Assembly (NCBI RefSeq): GCF_005116475.1
Contig: NZ_SWBO01000004.1
Span: 186,001 to 250,000, forward strand
DNA length: 64,000 bases
Reading direction: 5' to 3'
DNA from: Pedobacter cryotolerans
GTDB taxonomy: Bacteria; Bacteroidota; Bacteroidia; Sphingobacteriales; Sphingobacteriaceae
Notes under the pieces: model-generated
Databases searched by the model: none
What the model was told of the DNA's origin: nothing
The model's input: the letters and a program-made list of their open reading frames with translations, nothing else
Translations under genes and position numbers: made by a program
In this document: positions 19,281 through 29,370 of the stretch, one piece after another
Layout of the letters: each line of letters begins with the position of its first letter
Position numbering within the stretch: position 1 is the stretch's first letter

Positions 19281-19756
19281 ATTATTTAATTGTAGCGACA
19301 AATGTATACTAAAATTGTTAGTAATACAAGTTGTTTTTTGTCTGTTTTAAACTTATAATTAATGGTTTTGGTGGGTTGCTAATTTTAATAGTAGCAATAA
19401 ATTTTGTTTATTAAACTTGATTGCAGCGGTACATCCCGATCCGATTTTTCATCGGTTGGGAGTTTAGCGGAAAGCAAGGCTTACGTTTATAGTAGCATTT
19501 GTTTGGCTTTTCCATAAAAAAAATACACCCTGATATAATAAAATGAAAAACTAATCGTCTATATAGATGAGAGCGTTAATTTAGATGACGGCGATAGGAC
19601 TTAGGTTTTATCGCCGTCTCTTTTTTTAAGAACATATTTTTAAAGGTTTATTCTCTAAAGTTGTAAGTAAATAATTCTGCTAAACAATAAAATAGGTTTT
19701 TGAACGCTTTTATATATGAGAGCGTTAATTTAGATGACGGGGATAAGACTAAAGTT
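19281..19756. other. Intergenic stretch holding a duplicated hairpin element
   Basis: I find no protein gene. The notable content is a direct duplication: ATGAGAGCGTTAATTTAGATG at 19567 and again at 19716 (149 bases apart), each followed by a GC-rich hairpin and a T tract on the plus strand. Between about 19430 and 19480 there is also a dispersed CCGATTTTTCATCGG-type inverted repeat. The promoter of the exonuclease gene should lie close to 19281. Confidence 0.65.
19587..19627 (+). terminator. Intrinsic terminator hairpin, copy A of the duplicated element
   Basis: Arms GACGGCGATA (19587-19596) and TATCGCCGTC (19609-19618) are followed by TCTTTTTTT. No plus-strand protein gene precedes it, so it may end a small RNA. 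The conserved 20-base block sits just upstream. Confidence 0.6.
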
Positions 19757-19775
19757 TTATTCCCGTTTCTTTTTG
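19736..19775 (+). terminator. Intrinsic terminator hairpin, copy B of the duplicated element
   Basis: Arms ACGGGGATAA and TTATTCCCGT are followed by TTCTTTTT. Compared with copy A the central base pair has changed on both arms, so the stem is preserved. It overlaps the 3' end of the PAP2 gene, and the last codons and stop of that gene lie in this hairpin. Confidence 0.55.
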
Positions 19776-20389
19776 AAATAAAAATAGCAGATTGGATAAA
19801 GGCAAATTAATCCCAAAATAAAGCCTCCAATAGTGTCGCTAAGCCAATGTGCGCCTAAATAAACTCTAGAAAAAGGTATTAAAAGCATTAAAAAAAGTGA
19901 AATGTAAGTTACAGTTTGCCTAATGCTATTGGGTATGCTTTTAAGGTTTTTCATTAGTATAATGATAAAGCCGAAAAATAAAATATAAGACATTACATGC
20001 CCACTGGGGAAACTTTGAAAACGATTAATTTCTACCAAACGAACATAAAATTCTGTAGGCCTTGGTCTGTTGATGATATTTTTTATACCTAGAATAACTA
20101 ATCCAGAAGACAAAATTGAAGTAATGAAATAAGCCTCATGGCGGAATTTGGCAATAAAAAATATACTTGCTACAATTAAAACCATAATGAGCGACCATGG
20201 TAACTCTCCAAAAAAACTAATGCCTAGCATAATTTGATCTAGAATAGGAGATTGTATTTTTTGAACAAATAGAGAAATTTGAACATCTAAATTAGGTACT
20301 GGGTGCTTTGTAACCAGAAAACTTAAAATGATGAATGAAATAACAAGCGCAAAAAATGAAAAGATTAAAAAACTACGATTTAGGCGCAT
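19757..20389 (-). CDS. PAP2-family membrane phosphatase
   Basis: This 210-residue membrane protein has about six helices and the three-part PAP2 signature: KNIINRPRP (C1), SFPSGHVMS (C2) and SRVYLGAHWLSD (C3). The catalytic histidines face the periplasm. Family members dephosphorylate phosphatidic acid, undecaprenyl diphosphate or related lipid phosphates; which of these applies is not clear from sequence. The terminal residues KKKRE and the stop codon fall in the duplicated hairpin element. It is monocistronic as far as can be seen. Confidence 0.92.
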   Translation of the reverse strand: MRLNRSFLIFSFFALVISFIILSFLVTKHPVPNLDVQISLFVQKIQSPILDQIMLGISFFGELPWSLIMVLIVASIFFIAKFRHEAYFITSILSSGLVILGIKNIINRPRPTEFYVRLVEINRFQSFPSGHVMSYILFFGFIIILMKNLKSIPNSIRQTVTYISLFLMLLIPFSRVYLGAHWLSDTIGGFILGLICLYPICYFYFKKKRE

Positions 20390-20500
20390 TGTAAATTCTA
20401 CTAGGTTTAATGTGAAAAACTAATATAGGATTTAGTAAAGATTTTTGAAAATAAAAAATGCCTTAGCTTTTGACTAAGACACCTAGAGAGGGTTTGATTA

Positions 20501-21076
20501 TTATTTTGCATTATTCCACACATCTGGTGGGATGGCATCTTCGCATGGGCATTTCGTTTTGTTGATGATAATTTGTTTAATGGATAAAGCTATTTTTGTA
20601 GCGTAATCTATAAATCCTTCGTCGTTCATTGTGCTTTTAGCCATTGCGGCAGCGGCACAAAACGACCACAATTGAGCGTCCTTTTTATCAGTCTGCATTT
20701 TTGCCTTATACTGTTCTGCTAATGCGTAATATTTTTTAAATTGAGCTGAACTAGCAACATCACTGCTATTGGTAAGTTTTAAAGTATATCTGCTGTTATT
20801 CACACTGGGTTTAAATGTCTGAATTGTGGCTGCATCTTTAACCTCAATTCTATAATCTACATTATTACGAGCGTGTACATAAGAGTATATATTTGGGGCA
20901 ACCTTTTTATAGATAGATGTTAAGTTTGGCTCTATAAGTGTTAAACTGGTTTCACCGAAATTAATAGTTACGGTATAATAACCATCATCGGTAATGTATT
21001 GACCTGAAGTTAAGTTAATTTGTGCTTTAGCAAATGCCGAGATACAAATCAGCAATCCAAAAATTAACGCTCTCAT
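20501..21076 (-). CDS. Secreted protein of unknown function
   Basis: This is a 191-residue protein (start ATG at 21076; an ATG two codons earlier is possible). Residues 1-18 form a signal peptide ending AKAQ. The mature part has a beta-rich N-terminal half (QYITDDGYYTVTINFGETSLTLIE) and a helical C-terminal half with KCPCEDAIPPDVW. I do not recognise the family. Its preferred start overlaps the stop of the lipoprotein gene upstream in an ATGA arrangement, so the two form a coupled pair, probably acting together in the periplasm. Confidence 0.6.
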   Translation of the reverse strand: MRALIFGLLICISAFAKAQINLTSGQYITDDGYYTVTINFGETSLTLIEPNLTSIYKKVAPNIYSYVHARNNVDYRIEVKDAATIQTFKPSVNNSRYTLKLTNSSDVASSAQFKKYYALAEQYKAKMQTDKKDAQLWSFCAAAAMAKSTMNDEGFIDYATKIALSIKQIIINKTKCPCEDAIPPDVWNNAK

Positions 21077-21357
21077 GGACATTGTCTTTTTCTTCTTTCT
21101 GCTTCTGCAAAATTGTTTGCATCGTTACACCCATAAGTTCTGGCGTAATATTCCCAATTTGATTTACAAGAAGCAGATAAACGATTTGGAATTTGAATGG
21201 TGTTTTTTCTTCCAGTAGGGCAAGTGTAGCTGTAAGTATAAGTCGTCTTGTCTACTACTTGCTCTTCTTCTTCTGGTTCTGCTTCTAAAAGTTCGCAACC
21301 GCCAATTAGTAATGGTAATGCCATTGCCATTAGTAAGAATTTTTTTGCTTGGTTCAT
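21073..21357 (-). CDS. Small lipoprotein of unknown function
   Basis: This is a 94-residue protein with a type II signal peptide whose lipobox is LIGGC (Cys21), followed by an acidic stretch (ELLEAEPEEEEQ). The mature part contains four further cysteines (TCPTGRKN, SCKSNWEYYARTYGCND, RQCP), probably forming disulfides. It is likely lipid-anchored in the outer membrane or inner membrane facing the periplasm. It overlaps the next gene by four bases. No family is recognised. Confidence 0.6.
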   Translation of the reverse strand: MNQAKKFLLMAMALPLLIGGCELLEAEPEEEEQVVDKTTYTYSYTCPTGRKNTIQIPNRLSASCKSNWEYYARTYGCNDANNFAEAERRKRQCP

Positions 21358-21436
21358 TTTGATTTTTCTTTTAAGTTAAAGGTTCCTCAAAACTAGTCCT
21401 CTTTTTAAGTTAATTCAATACCAATAAATGAGTATT

Positions 21437-24400
21437 TTACTTCACCATAACTCTTACTCCTTCACTATTTGTTGTAAATTCGGGCGCATACATACTTTGT
21501 AGCGTAGTAATGCCATTGCTAAAATTACCACTATGCGTTACCCTCAATTCGTATTCAAAAACATAAGTTCCTTTACGTAAATAGCTGATGAAAAAGTTTG
21601 TACTTGCATCTTTTGTACTTTCATAATACCCTAAACCATCTTGATATTTGTAACGAGAAATTACATTAACAGGCTCAAAACTAGAAGAGCGCATGTCTTT
21701 TAAATGTATGTATTCCATGTCTCTATCGCTGTAAATTTCGATGCGTACTTTTAGCAAATCGCCAGGTTTTAATACGTTTGTTGGTGTTAATGGTGTTAAC
21801 AAATTTCCTTTTACGGTAGTATTTTGTATAAATAGCTGTTTCTTAATTTTAACGCCAGTATTTGCAGGTGTAATTTTATCTAATTGTTCGAAATATTGCC
21901 AGTATAAAGCGCCCCAACCAATACTTTTATTATTATTTTTAATTTCAACCTTTGCCATTTCTGGTTTTATATCGGCTCCGTTAATATTTATTTTTTGATA
22001 ACCAGTACCAGCTTCTTTTGGCGAATTTGCAAAGCCTAATTGTGCAATAGTTTGGTTTCCTATTTTAATTTCTGGGTCTTTATTTTCTGATAAAATATCG
22101 TAACCCTTCATTAAAAGCGCATAACAAGCGGCAGCGGTAGCTTTGGTAGTTTTCCAATCGTTGGTTTGTTTATTTTTAAGCAACCAAATTTTCATTTCCT
22201 CAACTGCTTTATTATCCGAAGCCACTTCGTCGAATGCTTCAATTAATAAAGACTGGGTTTCTATCGGATTTTGATACCACCACCATCCACTTGTATTTTT
22301 AGACCAGTACATACCCATTTCATCGCTTTGCTGTGCAGTTTGTTTTAGTAGGGTAATAATTTTAGCTGGTTCTATTTTATTTCCATTTCGGTGTAAAACT
22401 AAAGCAGTTTGTGCCAATTGATAGCTGTCGAATGTTTTCCAGTTTGTTGCTATTTTATTGGTGTAGTATTCTTTTGCTTTAGTAAAATCAGTGTTTTTGT
22501 TAATCTGGTTTGTATAACTTCTCGCAAAAAGATAATGTAATTGTAAGTAACCAAATCGCTTTCCAGATAGTTCATTTTTGTAATCGTTAACCAACTGCTT
22601 GTCTAAATAAATAATCGCTTTATTGAGCACAATATTCAGGTTTGGATAAGCTTTTTCGTCAATTAATTTTAGCTTTTTGAGCTGACCAATGCCTAAAACA
22701 ATATGTTGAGTAATGTATCTATTGCCTTCCATGCCTGTAAACCACGGAAAAGAACCATCGGCGTACTGCATTTTTTCTAACTTTTCGAAATTGCTTTTCA
22801 ATTCATAAGTCATTCTGTTTAAGTCGAATAAATTAGCTAATCTTTTTTTACGTTCAGTTTCGTTATTGGCATTTCTAACCCAAGGTGTTTCTTCTAATAA
22901 AATTGATTTTAGTTCAGGGTTTTTCTCCAAGTTTGATAGAAGTGCTTCGCCATTGTTGGTGCTTTGCCATTGTTTAAAAACGTCAGCAATTTTTGGTGAA
23001 CTATTGATAATACCAGTTGCAAAACTATTGGCATAAAAACGACTAAAAGTTTGCTCTGCACATTCGTAAGGATATTCCATTAAGTAGGGTAGTGCTTGTA
23101 TGGCATACCAAACAGGGTTAGCCGTAAATTCGAATGTTAATGCCTGATTGCGTAAAGTAGTAGATGAACCTGAGTTCAACAGTTTATCCATCGTAAACGT
23201 TTTGCTGGTATTAGCTCTAACGTTAATCGGCATACTCTCTGTTACCAACATGGTATTTGGTAAAACCGGAATAGTCATTTCTTCGCCATCGCTAAATTTT
23301 CCGCTTTGTGCTACAATTTTATAAGTAACTGCACTAATTCCTGTCGGGATAATCAAGTTCCATTTTAAAACGCTATTGCCATCATTTTCAAGCTCGAAGT
23401 TTTGATTTAAATTTTCGTTAAGTGCTAAAATTTGAATTGGTTTTCCTGTTAAGGCATTTTTTAATTCTAATAAAGCATCGCCTTTTAAACTTTTACCAGA
23501 AAGGTTATTAAGTTTAGCACTAAATAAAATGGTATCGCCTTCGCGGAAAAAGCGTGGTGCATTTGCCGAAATAGACAATTGTTTTTGGGTAATTAATTCG
23601 TTTGTAACAGTTGCAGTTTTTAAATCTTTGGTGTGGGCAAAACCCATCATTTTGTAGCGAGTTAATGATTGTGGTATGGTAAATTCGATATTGATTTCGC
23701 CGTTTTCATTCGTTTTTAATTGAGGATAAAAGAAAGCGGTTTCGTTGAAGTTGGTACGGGGTATTATGGTCGATTTTCTATAAATGGGTTTCCCATTGAC
23801 CATTTCAATTCCAGTTTTAGGGTCGTAACTTTCCATACTCATGAAATTGTAAACAGTGTTATCTTCTACTACAACTGCTTCAGTTTTTAGCCCAGCCTGT
23901 TTTGCTGGTAAACTATTGGTACCTCTTATTTTAATTTCTTGGGCTTGAACAGAACTCACAGCTCCAGTTATACTCTGTTTTTTCATAGGAGCACCATAAC
24001 CAGTAACTACCACTTCATTTAGTGCGTTACCATCAGGAAACAACCTAAAATCTAACCTTTTCTTTTGTCCAACTTTTTGTTTTAATATTTTGTAGCCTAA
24101 ACTGGTTATGGTTAATTCGTCGCCTGCTTTTGCATTAATGGTATAAATGCCTAAGTAATTTGTGCTGGTGCTTATTTTGCCAAATTTTACTATCGCTCCA
24201 GGTACTACATAACCTTGGTTATCAAACACAACACCATGTAAAACTTTGTCATTTTCCAGTTCTTTAAGTTTAACTTCGGCAGCGGCCGATAATCCTTTCA
24301 TTGGTCTGTTTTGTATATTTTGAAGGTAATTTCTGTAGTTGTAATTATTACCACCGTAATAGTTGTAACCAAACAGGTTTAGTGTTTCATATTGCCTTAC

Positions 24401-27400
24401 TTTAACACCATAATAGGGATGGTTTCTTGTAAACCAAAATTCGTTGCTATGAGCAAGTTGATTATTGTTAAATCTCCAAACATAGGTTTGATAATTATAA
24501 GTATTTCGCAAATTTTGGCTCCAACTCATTTGCCTAAAATCGTTTAAAGAAGCATCGTAAAGAGTAGCTACCATCTCGGCCATTTCTCTTTCGCCATTTT
24601 TATTACTAATCTGTAATTTCCAACTTTCTTTTTCGCCAGGTTGTAATTTATCTCTAAAAGTTAAAAACTTAACATCTAGCTGTTTGCTAAGGTTGTTGAT
24701 GTAAATATTTTGCAAAGAATTGTAGGTTGTACCATTGCTTATCATGGTAAATTGTACTGCAAAAGCATCTTCGAAGTTTGCTTTAGCTGGAATTTTAATA
24801 ATGGTTTGCTTAGGCGAAATTTTTACCCATACCTTTTCTACAATATTGTTTTTGTAATAAATTTCGTAAAAGGCTAAGCTATTTGGTGTTAAGCCGGCCA
24901 ATCTAAAAACTGCACTTTCATTCGGTTCAATCAAATTGGTTTCAGCAACAATCCATTCTGTGTTTGTTTTAATTATTGCTGGTTTTTCTGTGTAAACAAT
25001 TACATATTTTTCAATATTTAGCGTATCATTTGCTTCATTTTTTGCAGTAAATTTTACTTTGTAATATCCCGCAATTAAATCTTTGTGATTAACAATAAAA
25101 GCTCCTTTTCCTTTATCAGCGTTGCTGTTTTGGTTAAGCTGATTTTTAGAAATTGACCATTTCGCTAAATCAAATTCATTATTATAATCATCTGTAGGGA
25201 AAATTTTAATAAATTCATCTTTACTATAAGTATAATTTTCTGCGTAAAACGGACTTTTATTAGTCAATCGATTTGGAGTTTCTAATAAAAACCATTCGGC
25301 AGTTAAAGTAGCATTAATTGGAACGTTATTTAAATTGCTAACGTGAAAAGGAATTTTAGTCTCCTTGCTAGTTAAGAAGATAATTTGATCATTAGCAACT
25401 GATAAAGCCATATCTTTTTTACCAATGTTAATTGATGTTGATTTGGTTCTAGTTTCACCATTTAAATCGGTTATAGTTATCTCTATATCAAAAGCAAAAT
25501 TGAACTTTTCATTAGGTGTTTTAGCTAAAAAATTAAAATCCCATTTACCGCCGTCCTTAGTAATAGTATTGCCAAAAGCAATTTGTTGTCTGTTGTAAAT
25601 ACTGCTTCCATAAATGAAATTGTTATCATAATAATTAATCCTATAATCGTATAGCGCTCTGCGAAATATTTTATAAGAAACTTTGGCGCTGTTAACCGAA
25701 TAACCTGCAAAAGCCATAGCCTTACCACTTACGCTAACACTATCGTTTAATTTATACTTTCGGTTAAGTTCATCGAAAGCTACTTCAAAAGTTGGTCTTT
25801 TATATTCTTCTACTTGTACTTTAATGCTACCGTAAGCGGTTTGCAATTCCATTTGTCCGTTTAGTTTACCCATAGGGATAACAAAAGAGCCTTGAAAAGT
25901 GCCAAATTCATTAGTTTTTAGCGTTTTTTCTTCAATTTCTTTACCATTTACATCTTCAAAAGTAATGTCTATTTCTTCTCCTGGCAGGATTGTATTTTTA
26001 TCGTTTTTGTAACCTATAAAAAGCCCTTTGTAAAAAATGGTTTGTCCGGGTCTGTAAATTGGTCTATCGGTAAATAAAATAACCTTTTGATCCTCCTCAT
26101 CTTTGTTAGTTCGATAATTGTAATTGCTAATATTAACGTTTAAACTATCTTTATTTTGATAAACAATAGCGTTCGAAATGCCTTGTGTTTCATTAGTTGT
26201 AGCATAACCTAATTCGTTTGTTATTAATAGCTGCGAATTGATAAATACACCTTTATTGTTATATTTTCTTTGCTGAATTTTTGCCTCTTTAACTGCAGCA
26301 CCTGTTGTATTATTTGCTACAAAATATTCATGCAAGTTATTGGCTAATAATCTATCGGTAACAGCTAAATTGGTTACTGTAAAGTTTGTGTAATTAATAA
26401 TTTTACTGCTTTCGTTGCTGTTGGTGTTTTGAGCAATTAATAGATATTTACCAAAATCCAAACCATCAATTTTTGTAACCAAAGTATGTGATCTAAAATC
26501 TTTAGAATTAGGCACAACAATAAGCCATTTTTTGAGATGTTTATTTTGAGTTAAAAATTTAAAGAGATCTTCCTTATTGTCAAGTTCAGCTTCGGTTTGT
26601 TCGTCAATTGGTCTTTTATAAAGTTTAAAGTATACCGTATCCAAATTTTTATAAGTTATTAACAGTTGAGCAGCTTTATGTGGTTCTATGTTAGCTTTAG
26701 TTTGTAAACCTAATTCTGGGTATTTAATTCCCAAAATCATGTTCGATGCATTTTGTGCACCAATACTTTTTGGGTAAGCTATAACTGCTTTATTTGCTAA
26801 ATTAACTGCTTTTATTAAGTGTTGGTTTAAGCTATCAGGTAGTAAATTATTTTTGTAAAGTGATGCTTGTTCGAATAAAATATCCGCATAAACCTCATTG
26901 TTTTTTGTTTGGTTGGCTAGTGTTTCTAACGCTTTAAAATACTGTTGTTTATCATCGTTTCTAAGCGAAATAAACTTTAATCTTCTCAAATCTGCATCGG
27001 CTGATGCCATTTCATTGCTAGGTTTAATTTTTAGTAGGTTTTTAAAAATTTGTAACGTACTGATGTAAAATGACGAACTATCATTTTTTGGAAGTTGAAT
27101 ATTTAAAAACACATTTCGCTCTGCAAACCAAATCGGATCGTTAAAATTTAAGCTTTCTTCTTCTGCTTGCGTAAGTGCAATTTGCGTATTTGTAAAAACA
27201 TCAATTGCTCGGTGAGCCAATAAATCGTAAAGTGTTGGTCTAAAATTTCTGTTGTATTTATCTCCCGCCAAAACATGATCTAAAAAATCTACTTTGGTTT
27301 GTTGTAAAAGTTCAGGTTCACTAAGCGATGCTAAATATGTTTTGGTAATTTCTTCAATTAATTTTCTGGTAGACCAAGTATTGATATCATCGCCAATGTT

Positions 27401-27802
27401 GCCTTGTACGTTTGTTCTTTGTATAATTTTCCATTGGTTTTGTTGGTAAAATTTCCAATAACTTTCTGCCAATAAAGATTGTAAAATGCTCTTTTCTGGT
27501 TGTTTAGCCGTACTAATGTCTTTTCTTAGGTCGATTAAAATTTTGTCGAATGCGTTTTCTTCCAAATAACTTTGAAACATCATTCTATAAATAACAGATT
27601 TAATTAGCAATGCTGAATTGCCATCGGTTCTGGCCTGTAAATTAATCTTGTTTATTAATGCTAAAGCATCTTTTGGTTGCGCTTCTTTTGCAATAGAATC
27701 TACTTTGTAAAAATCATGTACAGTATAATTTTGCGCAAAACCAGTTAAATTATATACTACACATAAAATGATGAGCGCTAGGAGGCGTAAAATAGATTTC
27801 AT
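21437..27802 (-). CDS. Alpha-2-macroglobulin family protein with carboxypeptidase-regulatory-like and SusC-plug-like insert
   Basis: This 2121-residue exported protein starts at ATG 27802 (MKSILRLLALIILCVVYN...GFAQ signal peptide), preferred over an ATG 12 codons upstream. After about 500 residues of helical N-terminal region come MG domains with FTDRPIYRPGQTIFYKG. The bait region and MG core follow, then a CarboxypepD_reg-like domain (about 1185-1260) and the SusC/TonB-receptor-like box LNEVVVTGYG near 1262. The alpha-2-macroglobulin core then resumes (NEGEINIEFTIPQSLTRYK...). A thioester motif PYECAEQTF has its Cys near 1581 and Gln three residues on. Bacterial macroglobulins trap proteases in the periplasm. 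No pbpC neighbour is present; the MFS gene ends 46 bases upstream of this start. Confidence 0.92.
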   Translation of the reverse strand: MKSILRLLALIILCVVYNLTGFAQNYTVHDFYKVDSIAKEAQPKDALALINKINLQARTDGNSALLIKSVIYRMMFQSYLEENAFDKILIDLRKDISTAKQPEKSILQSLLAESYWKFYQQNQWKIIQRTNVQGNIGDDINTWSTRKLIEEITKTYLASLSEPELLQQTKVDFLDHVLAGDKYNRNFRPTLYDLLAHRAIDVFTNTQIALTQAEEESLNFNDPIWFAERNVFLNIQLPKNDSSSFYISTLQIFKNLLKIKPSNEMASADADLRRLKFISLRNDDKQQYFKALETLANQTKNNEVYADILFEQASLYKNNLLPDSLNQHLIKAVNLANKAVIAYPKSIGAQNASNMILGIKYPELGLQTKANIEPHKAAQLLITYKNLDTVYFKLYKRPIDEQTEAELDNKEDLFKFLTQNKHLKKWLIVVPNSKDFRSHTLVTKIDGLDFGKYLLIAQNTNSNESSKIINYTNFTVTNLAVTDRLLANNLHEYFVANNTTGAAVKEAKIQQRKYNNKGVFINSQLLITNELGYATTNETQGISNAIVYQNKDSLNVNISNYNYRTNKDEEDQKVILFTDRPIYRPGQTIFYKGLFIGYKNDKNTILPGEEIDITFEDVNGKEIEEKTLKTNEFGTFQGSFVIPMGKLNGQMELQTAYGSIKVQVEEYKRPTFEVAFDELNRKYKLNDSVSVSGKAMAFAGYSVNSAKVSYKIFRRALYDYRINYYDNNFIYGSSIYNRQQIAFGNTITKDGGKWDFNFLAKTPNEKFNFAFDIEITITDLNGETRTKSTSINIGKKDMALSVANDQIIFLTSKETKIPFHVSNLNNVPINATLTAEWFLLETPNRLTNKSPFYAENYTYSKDEFIKIFPTDDYNNEFDLAKWSISKNQLNQNSNADKGKGAFIVNHKDLIAGYYKVKFTAKNEANDTLNIEKYVIVYTEKPAIIKTNTEWIVAETNLIEPNESAVFRLAGLTPNSLAFYEIYYKNNIVEKVWVKISPKQTIIKIPAKANFEDAFAVQFTMISNGTTYNSLQNIYINNLSKQLDVKFLTFRDKLQPGEKESWKLQISNKNGEREMAEMVATLYDASLNDFRQMSWSQNLRNTYNYQTYVWRFNNNQLAHSNEFWFTRNHPYYGVKVRQYETLNLFGYNYYGGNNYNYRNYLQNIQNRPMKGLSAAAEVKLKELENDKVLHGVVFDNQGYVVPGAIVKFGKISTSTNYLGIYTINAKAGDELTITSLGYKILKQKVGQKKRLDFRLFPDGNALNEVVVTGYGAPMKKQSITGAVSSVQAQEIKIRGTNSLPAKQAGLKTEAVVVEDNTVYNFMSMESYDPKTGIEMVNGKPIYRKSTIIPRTNFNETAFFYPQLKTNENGEINIEFTIPQSLTRYKMMGFAHTKDLKTATVTNELITQKQLSISANAPRFFREGDTILFSAKLNNLSGKSLKGDALLELKNALTGKPIQILALNENLNQNFELENDGNSVLKWNLIIPTGISAVTYKIVAQSGKFSDGEEMTIPVLPNTMLVTESMPINVRANTSKTFTMDKLLNSGSSTTLRNQALTFEFTANPVWYAIQALPYLMEYPYECAEQTFSRFYANSFATGIINSSPKIADVFKQWQSTNNGEALLSNLEKNPELKSILLEETPWVRNANNETERKKRLANLFDLNRMTYELKSNFEKLEKMQYADGSFPWFTGMEGNRYITQHIVLGIGQLKKLKLIDEKAYPNLNIVLNKAIIYLDKQLVNDYKNELSGKRFGYLQLHYLFARSYTNQINKNTDFTKAKEYYTNKIATNWKTFDSYQLAQTALVLHRNGNKIEPAKIITLLKQTAQQSDEMGMYWSKNTSGWWWYQNPIETQSLLIEAFDEVASDNKAVEEMKIWLLKNKQTNDWKTTKATAAACYALLMKGYDILSENKDPEIKIGNQTIAQLGFANSPKEAGTGYQKININGADIKPEMAKVEIKNNNKSIGWGALYWQYFEQLDKITPANTGVKIKKQLFIQNTTVKGNLLTPLTPTNVLKPGDLLKVRIEIYSDRDMEYIHLKDMRSSSFEPVNVISRYKYQDGLGYYESTKDASTNFFISYLRKGTYVFEYELRVTHSGNFSNGITTLQSMYAPEFTTNSEGVRVMVK

Positions 27803-27848
27803 AAGCAAGTTTTGTATGGAGATGGAATTTTTGTACAAATTCCATAAA

Positions 27849-29174
27849 TTATGGTTTATTGATTAGATCTTTATCTAATTCAGATTTAATTTTAGTGTCT
27901 TTCATACTAATGTAAACTATCAGAGAGATAAAAATACAGGCTGTGATGTACCAATAATAATAATTTTCTTGGCCCATATCTTTTAGCCATAGGGCGATGT
28001 ATTCTGCACTGCCGCCAAAAATAGCAACAGTTAATGCATAGGGCAAGCCCACCCCTAAAGCCCTAATTTCTGCCGGAAAAAGTTCTGCCTTTACAATAGC
28101 GTTGATGCTGGTATAACCGCTTACAATAATCAAAGCAAACATTAGTAGTAAAAATGCTTGCCATTGAGAAGTAGTTGTACTTAAAATGGTGAGTAATGGA
28201 ACTGTGCAAACGGTGCCCAAAACTCCAAAACCAATAAGTAAAGGTTTTCTACCAATTTTATCAGACAATGCTCCAAAAACAGGCTGCAGACAAGCAAAAA
28301 TGAATAACGTAGCGAAAGACATTAAGGTAGAATCTTCTTTGCTCATGCTCATGGTATTTACCAAAAACTTTTGCATGTAAGTGGTGTAGGTGTAGAAAGC
28401 CAAAGTGCCACCTAATGTTAAACCAACCACTTTAATCACCGCTTTTGGGTGTTTAAGCAAAGCTTTTATGGTTCCTTTTTTATCAGATGAGTGATTTTTT
28501 TGACTTTCGAAGGCCTCTGTTTCTTGCAGGTTTTTTCTGAGGTAAAGTGCTACAATAGCCAATATTGCGCCAACAACAAAAGGAATTCGCCAACCCCAAT
28601 CATGCATTTGCGCATCGGTAAGTAGTACTTTTTGTAAAATCAATTGAATGCCCAATGCCAACAGCTGACCACCAATTAGCGTTACATATTGAAAACTAGA
28701 GTAGAAACCTCTACGGTTTTTTGAGGCCATTTCGCTTAAGTAGGTTGCCGAAACGCCATACTCGCCGCCCACACTTAAGCCTTGCAATAATCTAGCAGTT
28801 AATAATAGGATAGGAGCTACAATTCCAATGGTTTGGTAGGTTGGGATAAAAGCAATTAGTAATGAACCGAAAGACATCAGCAATACCGAAAACATCATCG
28901 ATTTTTTACGACCAATTCGATCTGCCAAACGACCAAAGATATAACCACCCAAAGGCCTCATTAAAAATCCTAAAGCAAAAATCCCTGCTGTATTTAATAA
29001 TTGCACAGTTGTATTTCCTTTCGGGAAAAATGAAGCTGAAAAGTAAATCGCAAAGGCCGAATATGCGTACCAATCGTACCATTCTACTAAATTGCCAATT
29101 GAGCCACCAAAAATTGCTTTCAATCTTTTGGATGAAATTTGATCTTCTGCTTTTTGATGAGTGGTTTGGTTCAT
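27849..29174 (-). CDS. MFS transporter, metabolite:H+ symporter type
   Basis: This is a 441-residue inner-membrane carrier with 12 predicted helices. The start region GNLVEWYDWYAYSAFAIYFSASFFP and the motif GRLADRIGRKKSMM (loop 2-3) are those of the MHS family, which imports organic acids or osmolytes with protons. The second MFS motif GALSDKIGRKPLL is between helices 8 and 9. The substrate is not identifiable. It lies 46 bases upstream of the macroglobulin gene on the same strand. A CTGAGCGTAGTCGAAG repeat sits just upstream of its start. Confidence 0.9.
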   Translation of the reverse strand: MNQTTHQKAEDQISSKRLKAIFGGSIGNLVEWYDWYAYSAFAIYFSASFFPKGNTTVQLLNTAGIFALGFLMRPLGGYIFGRLADRIGRKKSMMFSVLLMSFGSLLIAFIPTYQTIGIVAPILLLTARLLQGLSVGGEYGVSATYLSEMASKNRRGFYSSFQYVTLIGGQLLALGIQLILQKVLLTDAQMHDWGWRIPFVVGAILAIVALYLRKNLQETEAFESQKNHSSDKKGTIKALLKHPKAVIKVVGLTLGGTLAFYTYTTYMQKFLVNTMSMSKEDSTLMSFATLFIFACLQPVFGALSDKIGRKPLLIGFGVLGTVCTVPLLTILSTTTSQWQAFLLLMFALIIVSGYTSINAIVKAELFPAEIRALGVGLPYALTVAIFGGSAEYIALWLKDMGQENYYYWYITACIFISLIVYISMKDTKIKSELDKDLINKP

Positions 29175-29370
29175 TTATTTAATTAAATTTTTAGTATGTC
29201 AGTCTGAGCGTAGTCGAAGATTTTTAACTTATGGTCTTTTGAAAATCAGCTTCAGCATACAAGCTGCTCAACCTGACAAGGTGTATAAAAATTAATGAAA
29301 TTAAGACAGCTTCTAAGATAACCAAATTATTTTTTAATGAAATTGCTACATTAGCAAAAACAAACGCTAA

